Source: Apostichopus leukothele (taxonomy: Eukaryota; Echinodermata; Holothuroidea; Aspidochirotida; Stichopodidae). From it: a stretch of 23,010 nucleotides of DNA. A model generated the notes under the pieces. It saw only the letters and a list, made by a program, of their open reading frames with translations, searched no databases and was not told the origin of the DNA. The position numbers and the translations under genes were made by a program. Shown one piece after another: positions 1-8,258 of the stretch. The stretch is taken from assembly GCA_010014835.2 (NCBI GenBank), contig JAAAKB020052653.1:1-23010 (forward strand), in the 5' to 3' direction. The stretch's first letter is position 1; every line of letters begins with the position of its first letter.

Positions 1-240
1 ATTTAAATCGACATATACCAATTTAATTCGACTTATACCAGTTTAAATCGACATATACCGATTTAAATCGACATATATACCAATTTAAATCGATGATATG
101 TATAATTAATCGGTATATGTCAATTTAAATCGACATCTACCAGTTTAAATCGGATATATAAAATGGTAGAAGTCAATTTCCGTGGACTTATACCAGTTTC
201 TAGCAACTCAAATTGACATATACCTATTTAAATCGATTTA
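1..240. repeat. Degenerate 20-bp minisatellite
   Basis: The consensus unit ATTTAAATCGACATATACCA recurs about ten times, with point changes, two short insertions and one stretch (about 106-121) that reads as the inverted unit. The first four units are in tight register; later ones are interrupted. The array starts at the window edge, so its true length is unknown. No coding potential is seen in it. Confidence 0.85.
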
Positions 241-1107
241 GCTCATTAACATATTCCAAATCCTGATTTCGGTGATGATTGACATGTGAAGATACGTGCA
301 ATCACCATTGCATCTGCTCAGAAAAACATGCACATTAAAATACCTCTACAGGAATGCGCAATACTTTGTTAAAATGACCCCTGACAAAACATTGGCTTGT
401 GTGCAAGGGATGCCTAAAGTGATAGTTCTATAATATGCACGAAAATCAATCAAATGATGACAGCTGTAAATAGTATACAACAGCAAACTTTCTGTCAAAT
501 TCTGAAGTGGGAAATTTTGCCGTAGACTAGTTACCATTTATACTGGCCAAGGCATCATGCAGTGCACACTTCTGTACGGGGTATACATAGTGTCTATGAA
601 AATGTTAAGGGCTATGAACAAGCTGTGAATGTTTGAAAACAATGTAAAAAACGAGTGGCTAGAAAGAAAATGCAAGAATAACAATACAATACTGAAATGA
701 TGTACAGTAGAAAATATTTCGTATAGATCTCGACGACACAAAAACACGACCCTAAAAGGCGTACTTGCTCACAACATTTATGACTCCCGGTCCTAAGTCA
801 TTCATTAACAGTTACAGAATGCAATTTTCTTCTTAAGTGTTATTCAAAGTTGAACAAATTTTTCCTTTTCCCCAACCACCAGCCAAGTACGACCCCTTTC
901 CCATTACAGTATGTAAATAACATTTTGTGCAATTTCAAGGAAAAACTCCAGCACCAATGGCTACTTTTGATGAAGTAAATAGTTTACAATCTCAAAAAAT
1001 TTAACTGAGGGACATTGTCAAAGGGACCGCAAAAATGTATGCAAGTTTATGATAACATTCTGTGATCAAATATATATGATATTCTTAGAAACAAATTCAA
1101 CTACAAC
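241..1107. other. AT-rich spacer without a supported gene
   Basis: Only short open frames are present, with no recognisable domain, splice pattern or codon bias. I saw no RNA gene and no strong repeat in this stretch. Confidence 0.6.
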
Positions 1108-1503
1108 TTTCCTACCATACTACTACGATATATGTGTCAACAATACCTAACGTTTAATATTTGAGTGCACACATATGATAGCCTATCGTACAAACTTTGC
1201 TATCTCTAAACTGGGGACAGTAACGTTACAAGTAGTTGCATGTAATTAAACAACATACTTTGTGTTCATTGAGCACTATAGATGCAAGAATGTTTGCAGA
1301 CAATGGTAAGGGAATCTTAGCCAATCAAATCACAGGAAATTTGGAAATTCATCACTGACTACTTTCAGTATGAAAATCTTTGTAATGGGAGTGTTGTTAA
1401 CTCTGTACTTTGCGGTTGATTGTTATGATTTATTTCTTTTCAATCAAATTCAATCATCTGTGAAAAGGAATGGAAAAATCTTGGTTCTTTTGAAAAGTTG
1501 TTG
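1108..1503 (+). repeat. Direct repeat copy R1 of a ~390-bp segment
   Basis: This segment recurs in the same orientation at 2626-3014, offset by about 1.51 kb. By eye the copies are about 85-90% alike, with small indels. They share a perfectly identical 56-bp block (1370-1425 here) that starts with ATG and would encode a hydrophobic signal-peptide-like stretch (MKIFVMGVLLTLYFA). R1 ends where the AGGTCA-rich element begins. It could be an old tandem duplication, a dispersed transposon family, or a duplicated small gene. Copy number elsewhere is unknown. Confidence 0.8.
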
Positions 1504-1507
1504 TTTT

Positions 1508-2287
1508 TGGTTCCTTGCCAAAGGCCGAAGGAATCTATGCGATGGTACCATCACGTGATGGCATCTGTGGTGGCATCTGTGGGCGTGTGTATTGGTGTAT
1601 GTGACTCCTTGGCTTGTAAACATGATATCTCATGAACCAAAGTTGCTTAAACTTTGTATGTTGGTAGCCTTTGGTAAGCAGATGAATCCCTCTTGTTTTA
1701 CACAAAGGTCATTTGAGGTCAACGGGTCAAAGGCTGAAAACCTTGTAAACGCGATATCTCAAGAACTAAAAATTGCTTGAACTTTAAACTTAATATAATG
1801 GTAGCCCTTAGTGATTTTATTTTCTCTATATTTTTCCATGGAGGTCAAAGGTCATTGTAGGACACCAGAGATCAAAGGCTGAAAAATTTGTAAAACACAG
1901 TATCTCTAGAAATAAAAGTTGCTTGAACTTTAAACTTGGATTGTTGGTAGCCCTTGGTGATCGAATGTCCCAATATTTTTTCTCATGGAGGTCAAAATTC
2001 GTTTGAGGTCACCAGAGGTCAAAAGCTGAAAACATTGTAAACACCTTATCTCAAGAAAACATTGTAGACACGATATCTCAAGAAGTGCAAGTTGCCTGAA
2101 CTTTAAACTTGGTATGTTGGTAGGCCTTGGTAAGCAGATGATCGCTATTGTTTTTCATGGAGGCCAAGGGTCGTTTCAGGTCAATTGCAGTTTACAGTCA
2201 GAATATGTCTTATTATGCAGAAGTGATGTTTGTTTGACCTTCAGCCCTCTTTGCATAGGTACTCATTTAATCAATTCTGTTAGTAAG
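1508..2287 (+). repeat. AGGTCA-rich interspersed repeat, copy A
   Basis: A head (CCAAAGGCCGAAGGAATCTA) is followed by about four internal units of roughly 130-150 bp. Each unit carries 'GATATCTCAAGAA', 'TTGCTTGAACTTTAAACTT', 'TTGGTAGCCCTTGG' and a cluster of AGGTCA half-sites. The unit around 2045 is truncated. A tail (TTTACAGTCAGAATA to CTCTTTGCATAGG) follows. The same head, units and tail occur in reverse orientation at 9432-10137, so the boundaries define one repeat family with internal tandem structure. I saw no open reading frame conserved between the copies. It is probably a non-autonomous mobile element; the mobilising system is not visible. Confidence 0.8.
1842..1854 (+). promoter_or_regulatory. 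Perfect DR1 motif (AGGTCA-A-AGGTCA)
   Basis: Two perfect AGGTCA half-sites lie in direct orientation with a 1-bp spacer. This is the consensus for RXR heterodimers, HNF4 and COUP-TF type nuclear receptors. It sits inside repeat copy A. The motif is exact; binding or function is not shown by sequence. Confidence 0.4.
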
Positions 2288-2625
2288 CTTGCACATGAAA
2301 CAGGTCTGGTTTTAGTATGGAAACCAGTTTATGACGACAGAATTTTGGAACTATATTTTATTTTAAGAAAACCGAGAAAAAAAAAATTAAATTTCAAATA
2401 TATACTGGAAAAACAGGTAAATCTTCCATCCATCAATTACTTTGGTTTCTATTCACTGTTCTTTTTGCAATATGAAAGTAAATTGCAACAAGAGAAAGGT
2501 TTTCTGCTAGAAGACATTGTCCACTACGATCGGCGCACACCATGCACCAGTGCTTGAGTCTGGATAGCTAGGCCTAACATTAGGCTATGCAGCCCTTATA
2601 TGCATGCATCTGTTAGGTTAAACAA
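2288..2625. other. Spacer between AGGTCA repeat A and R2, no supported gene
   Basis: An open frame starting inside the AGGTCA repeat runs through here to about 2557. It has no recognisable domain and is mostly repeat or low-complexity translation, so I do not call a gene. It contains a poly-A tract near 2378-2386. Confidence 0.5.
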
Positions 2626-3014
2626 TTTCCTACCATACCACTACTATATTACGATCAATGTGTTAACAACACCTAATACTAGATATTTGAGTGCACTCAT
2701 ATGATAGCCTATATAGTAAAAAACTGCTATTTCTAAACGGGACAGTAAAGCTACAAGTAGTGCATTTAAACAATATATTCGTTTCATTGAGCATGATACA
2801 TGCAAGAATATTTGCAGACAATGGTAAGGGACTAGCCGATATCACAGGAAATTTGGAAATGCATTACAGACTACTTTCAGCATGAAAATCTTTGTAATGG
2901 GAGTGTTGTTAACTCTGTACTTTGCGGTTGATTGTTAAGATTTATTTGTTTTCAAACAAATTCAATCATCTGTGGAAAGGAATGGAAGGAATCTTGGTTC
3001 TTTTGAGAAGTTGT
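2626..3014 (+). repeat. Direct repeat copy R2 of a ~390-bp segment
   Basis: Second copy of R1 in the same orientation. The identical 56-bp block lies at 2882-2937, but the reading frame starting at its ATG meets TAA directly after 18 codons, whereas in R1 it stays open for 62 codons. A small secreted-protein exon is therefore possible but not supported by frame conservation beyond the block. Confidence 0.8.
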
Positions 3015-3134
3015 GGTTAATTATACTAATTATATTAATAGTACTCAGGCCTCAAATTTCACGGCGGCCATGGTTGACGGTGCCCTTCCAACTGGCCTTG
3101 GTGCCTATAGGAAATAAGCGGGGGCTATGGGCGA

Positions 3135-3189
3135 TTCGCCCTCGCAAGTGCTAAAAAAAAACTTCCTAAAGCACAATTGCGAGGGCGAA
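3135..3189. repeat. Strong hairpin with 18-bp stem
   Basis: The left arm TTCGCCCTCGCAA plus GTGCT pairs with AGCAC then TTGCGAGGGCGAA on the right. There is a 2-nt bulge and an A-rich loop of about 17 nt. It sits near the left end of the candidate hAT-like element and may be a subterminal transposon structure. Confidence 0.75.
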
Positions 3190-3632
3190 AAAGAAAAGAG
3201 AAATATAAGAAAATCACCCTCGTAATATCAGGTGTCTGTGTAAAATTAATTATGACATGCTTTTGCTTTAGCTAGGGTTTGCAGTAGCAGCGCGAAATCG
3301 CACAAACAGTTCTCACAATCCCGCATAAAATTTGAAGCAGTGCGGGAGGGTTGCACACAATCACCGGGAACTTTTCGCACAGTTACTGGCAAGTTACGGC
3401 CTCCACTAAGCAATTTCAGTACCAGCGACAATAACCTAAAATCCCTGCAAATCTCCGACTATGGTATCCTAACTTTACACTAAGTCAACATGGAAATCTA
3501 ACTTAATTTACCATCTGTTTATTCGCTCAAGTTGTGTCGCAAATAAAAATAAAAATATGCAATCTTCAACCACATGTTAGCCTAACAACCACACTAAGTC
3601 AATGGGAAATGTAGCCTAACCATCGGTTTGCC

Positions 3633-3650
3633 AAAAAAAAAAAAAAAAAA
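3633..3650 (+). repeat. A18 homopolymer
   Basis: A run of 18 adenines. It could be a retroposon tail or simple slippage. No direct-repeat flanks or SINE-like body were recognised upstream. Confidence 0.8.
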
Positions 3651-4305
3651 TCCGTAGCTTTGTTAACAACTTTCAATTTGCTGGAAATCGGCAGTTGTTT
3701 GGAAGGTATGTGCTATGTCTTAAAGAGGGAATGTTGTATTTTACGTACACCGTTGCTGTGGCGATGGATTGAAGGTTTTAACTTCGATTACTTTTCAGCA
3801 GTATATAATGGTTTCGTATTTGGTGGTGAGTGATTTCATCCACACACGAAAAAATACATGATTTTAGGAAAGGGCACCCTCAGCGGAAGTAAACCTGTGT
3901 TTTCTATTTCAGTTGATGGGTTATTGGTTTTTCGTTATATATTCGGTGGATTGACGTTATTTGCTAAACGATCGCAAATTTTTGCGATTAAACTTTTAAT
4001 GAATTTGCTTTAAGGTCGCAGCACTAGGAAGAGGGTAATTGTGCTTACTTTATCCTATTAAATGCTTACAACCATTTCCTTAAACAGCATATTGAATTTT
4101 GGAAAAGAGCACCCCTAAACCTTAACTAAAAAAACCCTCGTAAATACATTAAGAGGGGCGTTTTTAACTTTTCATTTTCCAAAATAGCCCCCAAAGCCAA
4201 ATCTTAATTTCTACCCTGGTTGTAACAACAGTCGATCAGACACGGACAGTCTATAGGCCGAGTGAAAATGCATTGCTGGACGTACGCATGTGAGCTGTAC
4301 AGTAG

Positions 4306-4378
4306 TAAACAATCTAAATCCTACCTACTTGAACGATAAATTATTTATCATTCTAGTTGGTAGGATTTATATTGTATA
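4306..4378. repeat. ~73-bp imperfect palindrome
   Basis: Centred at 4342. The core 4316-4368 pairs AAATCCTACC on the left with GGTAGGATTT on the right, with only three or four mismatches over about 26 bp per arm. Pairing continues outward through ACAAT/ATTGT. There is essentially no loop, so it could extrude as a cruciform. It may be a hairpin end or junction of a transposon. Confidence 0.85.
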
Positions 4379-4479
4379 TCATAAACAATACTGTTTGTAT
4401 GCGGCGCACGTGTAGCGTCGTTACAATTCGGATATATCACGTAAACACATGCATGCTGTGAACAATTTTGGTGGAAAAT

Positions 4480-4583
4480 TTGGAAGGACTACCAAGTTTT
4501 TTGCAGGACTACCAAAATCTTTGAAAATCTTTGAAACTGGTAGTCCTTCGGACAACCTTCTCAAATCCTGAAAATCCAACACT
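4480..4583. mobile_element. Fragment of a small hAT-type MITE
   Basis: GGACTACCAA-type motifs occur at about 4493 and 4505, with the inverse GGTAGTCC near 4541, and the segment ends in AAAATCCAACACTG. The reverse complement of that end begins CAGTGTTGG, a hAT-like terminus. The CTACCAA motifs resemble those in the intronic MITE at 6135-6342. A matching left terminus was not found, so this is probably a truncated copy. Confidence 0.35.
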
Positions 4584-5060
4584 GATCATGTCTTTATATA
4601 CCCAGCGTACACATTGCATTAGATATTGCGTGATCTTGTACACGCTGAATTTAACAGTTTCCGCAGTGGCTTATAAATATCTGTGGACATGACCTATCAA
4701 TATTTGCGTGATTACGGAGAATATTAACATAGAAAGTGTCAAAGAAAACATTTATAGAAGGATATTTTTAACACTAAAATATTCGTAGCCGAATTGAAAT
4801 AGAGCTTTTTACACCAGGATTTCTTCAATTTATCGCATGGTTTGTTTTTAGTGATACTTTAGCGAAGGATTTTGACAATAATATTACATTAGAGAAACGC
4901 GTTTTGTAGCGTTCCCTACCATATAAACAGTATGACGAACACTAACGTTAGGCTTCTCTTCGTTTACCGATGTAGGCCTATCGCTATTATTATTAACTTG
5001 AGGACTCATGAACCATGTTGATTGATATTTTTTAATTCTTTCACTTCTGGACTTATGATC
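4584..5060. other. 5' flank of the hAT-like gene
   Basis: AT-rich, without a coding feature. A TATA-like stretch TTTATATACC at about 4593 and TTATAAATAT near 4671 are the only core-promoter-like elements seen. Neither can be assigned as the promoter from sequence alone. Confidence 0.3.
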
Positions 5061-5864
5061 ATGGGAAAGTGTAGTTTTAATAAACTTTGGTTGGAGAACC
5101 CCAAATATGCCAGCTGGCTGTTATCTGTGACTAACGACCAACATAAAGCAAAATGTTGTGTTTGCATGAAATACATAGACATATCTAGCATGGGTGAAGC
5201 TGCTCTATCTAGTCATATCAAAGGAAAAAAACATCTCCAATTTTTAAAAGGGACCCAACAACAATCCACATTAATTTTAAACTTCATGAAACCAACTGAT
5301 CAGGCTGCAACTGCTAGTGCTACCGCACCTTCGACCACTGCAAGATCACTAGAACTTGTTGCTAGTACTACTAGTAGTAGTACTACCAGTATGCCAACAA
5401 ACAAATCAACCCTTGATACTTACGTTACCCGGGAGGATACATTAACAGCCGAAATAACGTGGGCTTTAAAGGTAATAGACAGCCACTACTCTTATAATTC
5501 ATCAACAGACACTGCAAAATTATTTCAGAAAATGTTCCCCGACAGCCAAATAGCCAAACAGTTTTCGTGTGGGGAGAAGAAATGTGCCTATGTAACATGT
5601 TTTGGGCTTGCCCCTCATTTTAAAGAGGAACTAATCAAACTTTTAAAAAATGAGGACAATTATGTTGTTCTCTTCGACGAAAGCATGAATGCTGTCACAC
5701 AGTCAAAGCAATTAGATGTGCATGTCCGTGCTTGGAATACCAATAAGTTACTAGTGGAGAGTCGTTATTACAACTCAGTCTTTATGGGACATGGGACAGC
5801 AGCGGATATGATGATGCATTTCCGTGATGCAGTGGAAGGACTTGAAATTCCAAAAATCTTCCAG
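5061..5864 (+). CDS. hAT-like gene, coding exon 1
   Basis: Encodes the BED-like zinc finger, the linker and the start of the catalytic core (268 residues, open throughout). The exon ends at CAG followed by the consensus donor GTGAGT at 5865, phase 0. A pyrimidine-rich stretch upstream (about 5028-5050) leaves open that a short 5' exon is spliced to a site near the start. Confidence 0.8.
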
Positions 5865-6667
5865 GTGAGTTAGGACTCATTGATATTTAATTGACCTTTT
5901 AATATTGCTTATCTTTGAAAGAACCTTTATAGTTACTTTATACTGCCATATTTTAAATGTCACACTGAAGGTTTGCTAATTGTCTGGATATCTGACATAC
6001 TGTACATAATGGACTACATTGAATACTTGTATGGTTCAAATGATTTTGGGCAGACATGGTTGTTCTACATGTGAGCAATTTTGTTCAATGTCGGATTGAC
6101 AATAAAAGGTCGGAAGGGGAATTCCAGTAAAATTCAGGGCTCGAAAAATCCTATGCGCCGGGTGCCCAGGGCTACCAAATTAGTTGCTCGGGCACCTACT
6201 ATTCACGATGTGGTAGCCCAACGGACTACCAAAATACAGTGAGTTTCGTATTTGTATTTATGATTTGGGCTACCAAAATCCCATTTAGGCTGCTTATGTG
6301 ACCAGTCTGGCTACCAATCATGTAAATGATTTTCAAGCACTGAAAAGCCTGTAAGAATTTCGTTTTCAGCAAAACAATAACATACCGGCAGTAGTTTATG
6401 ATGAAAATCCCAAGTCAAAATGCCACATATTGTTATAAGGTAGGGGCCTTCCGGGCCAGTTCAAGCCTGTTTTTTTTATAACTTCTAGAACAGAAGTATA
6501 TCCATTTTGTCCGGGTAGTACGAGGTAAACTCTCATGTTTTCCTTTGTACAGTATGTGCCATGCCTACCAATCCTGGCAAGGTGCATCATTGACCATTTT
6601 TAACTGTGCCAAATATGATTTTCAGAAAATTGCATATTTACAGTATGTTGTACTTTGCTTCTACCAG
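5865..6667 (+). other. Intron of the hAT-like gene (803 bp, phase 0)
   Basis: Donor GTGAGT and acceptor TTGCTTCTACCAG join KIFQ to ISMDGPNVNW in frame. The intron carries a complete small MITE at 6135-6342. Confidence 0.8.
6135..6342. mobile_element. hAT-type MITE (208 bp) inside the intron
   Basis: Terminal inverted repeats: left CAGGGCTCGAAAA, right end reverse-complemented CAGTGCTTGAAAA (11 of 13 match). The body has at least four CTACCAA motifs (GGGCTACCAAA, GGACTACCAAAA, GGGCTACCAAAA, TGGCTACCAA) and one inverse GGTAGCCC. No coding potential. The 8-bp flanks (gtaaaatt and aaaagcct) do not match, so the target duplication has decayed or the ends are off by a few bases. Confidence 0.6.
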
Positions 6668-8258
6668 ATTTCAATGGATGGTCCCAATGTGAACTGGCGA
6701 TTCTACAAGGATTTTTGTGAGGAAATGTCCAAAGACTTTGATTGCCAAAGTTTGAATATTGGATCATGTGGACTTCACATCCTAAATAATGCCTTTAAGG
6801 CTGGTGGAGAAGCTTCATCATGGGGAATCGAGCAACTATTTTCAAGTGCGCACTGGCTTTTTCATGACACCCCTGCAAGAAGAGAGGACTTCCAAAAGAT
6901 AACAGGCAACACCAAATTTCCTCTAAAATTCTGTAAACACAGGTGGTTGGAGAATGTCCCTGTAGCTGAGCGAATTCAGGAAATACTGCCAGATATTGCT
7001 AAGTATGTGAAAAGTGCAAAAGCACAGCAAGTGTCTTGTCCGAAAACAAAGTCATTCGAGGTCATTGTTGAGGCAATGAAAGATCCACTTCTAGAAGCTA
7101 AGCTGGCATTTTTCACCTTAGTAGCAAAAGAGTTTAACCCATTTCTGGTCAGGTATCAAACTGACAAACCCATCTTGCCATCTTTGGCAACTGACATGCA
7201 TGCAGTCCGGGCAGACATAATGAAACGCTTTGTAAAGAAGGATGCTATTGCAGATGTAAACAAGATCACAAAAGTGGTAAACATGGATGTGAATAGTTCT
7301 GCTGTGCATTGTCCAATAGGTGAAGTTGACATAGGCTTCATTGCCCGGAAGAAGGTTAAGGCCCTGCTAGCAACAAAGAAAATTTGAGACAGACAAAGCC
7401 AACAATTTAAATTGGATTGTCAGAAATTTCTGGTGAAACTATCTTGTAAACTCCTGGAGAAAGCCCCAATCACTTATCAGCTTGTACGTTGCACAGTATG
7501 CATTGACCCTCGCAGAATGGCTTCACATCAAGATGACTGTGAAATCAAATTTAAGAAGATATTGGAACATTTTGTAGCTGCAAAGGTTGTGAAGGAAAAT
7601 AAGTGTGATGCTCTTATCAAAGAATATTCAACTTTTCTTGAAGGCGTCGCACATAATCCAGCAAAGTTCAGGGAATTTGATGCTTGCAAAGACAGACTAG
7701 ATTGCTTTTTGTTTGGACAAATGGCTGGTAAGGATGAATACCGGGCATTGTGGGGATATGTGGTGAAAAAGCTGTTATTGTTATCACATGGACAAGCCAC
7801 CGTTGAGCGAGGATTTTCCTTCAATAAACAGATTGAAGTTGAGAATCTACAAGAGCGGTCGTTTATATCACAGCGGTTAGTTCAAGATTACATACGTAGT
7901 GTGGGTGGTACACTCAATGTTCCCATAACAAAGCAGCTTATACTTTCGGCTGGAGCAGCAAGGCAGCGGTATATAACCTATCTCGATGAGCAAAAAAAAA
8001 AGAAGGAGAAGCAGCAAATGATTTTGAAACGTAAATGTGTAACTGATAAGATCGATGAGACAAGAAAAAAAAAGCCGTGTAGAAATGGATGTGGGTGCTC
8101 TTTTGAAATCCGCTGATAAAAGTGCCGAAAAAGCAGAATCGACTGGAAATCTAACACTGATAGCCAAATCCGACAGTCTACGACGAACAGCGAAACAGAA
8201 AGCTTCCCAAATAAAAGACTTGCAAAAAGAAATTGAAGATTTGCAGAAACAAGTCTAG
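6668..8258 (+). CDS. hAT-like gene, coding exon 2 (interrupted)
   Basis: Reads from the acceptor at 6667 through ISMDGPNVNW to the TGA at 7385-7387, then continues in the same frame (DRQSQQFKLDCQKFL...) through the dimerisation region to the A9 run. Past the A run the original frame gives unrelated residues and stops at 8114-8116. The +1 frame instead continues as MDVGALLKSADKSAEKAEST and ends at TAG 8256-8258. The text on both sides of each break reads as one protein, so both are recent or technical. Confidence 0.75.

Larger units (their letters stand above)
3046..4218. mobile_element. Candidate non-autonomous hAT-like element (~1.17 kb)
   Basis: The left end reads CAGGCCTCAAATTTCAC and the reverse complement of the right end reads CAGGGTAGAAATTAAG, sharing CAGG and a following AAATT. 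A subterminal 9-bp inverted repeat GGGGGCTAT lies at 3120-3128 and 4184-4192, and ACCCTCGTAA occurs near both ends as a direct repeat. CAGGG/CAGNG-type termini are usual for hAT elements. No convincing 8-bp target duplication is visible (flanks atagtact and gttgtaac), so the boundaries are tentative. Inside are a strong hairpin, an A18 run at 3633-3650 and a duplicated 'ACACTAAGTCAA' segment at 3477 and 3591. No transposase frame was found. Confidence 0.3.
5061..8258 (+). pseudogene. hAT-superfamily transposase-like gene with two lesions
   Basis: Two coding exons (5061-5864 and 6668-8258) encode about 797 residues. Seen in order: a BED-like zinc finger (C32, C35, H52, H58); a Ser/Thr/Ala-rich linker; an RNase-H-like core with a candidate first catalytic Asp in LFDESMN (D206), a second in SMDGPNVNW (D272), the hAT CxxH signature CGLH (C302, H305) and HRW (R360-W361); a hAT dimerisation segment with HGQATVERGF (from about 642); and a Lys/Glu-rich coiled-coil tail. 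Known hAT transposases are nuclear and excise and insert DNA with 8-bp target duplications. Two breaks are seen: an in-frame TGA (7385-7387, codon 508) and an extra A in an A9 run (8065-8073), which moves the tail to the +1 frame. ATG 5061 is chosen because it directly precedes GKCSFNKLWL; in-frame ATGs at 5055 and 5022 are alternatives. No flanking terminal inverted repeats were found. It is either a young pseudogene, an assembly-damaged element or a domesticated gene. Confidence 0.85.

Noticed and set aside
1-240. CRISPR array
   Set aside because: Units are contiguous and degenerate without unique spacers, and the surrounding genes are eukaryotic.
2114-2557. 147-codon open frame on the plus strand
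   Set aside because: It begins inside AGGTCA repeat A and has no recognisable domain. The matching part of copy B does not keep the frame, so it is likely a chance opening.
1108-3014. R1 and R2 as the two LTRs of a retrotransposon
   Set aside because: The 1.1 kb between them has no gag/pol-like coding, primer-binding site or polypurine tract, and the copies lack TG...CA ends.
8065-8074. Programmed -1 frameshift at the A-rich run followed by G
   Set aside because: The tail lies in the +1 frame relative to the upstream frame, so a -1 shift would not reach it.
8055-8116. Separate small gene starting at ATG 8055
   Set aside because: The following residues continue the hAT-like protein after the A9 run, so this is the frameshifted tail of that gene rather than an independent gene.
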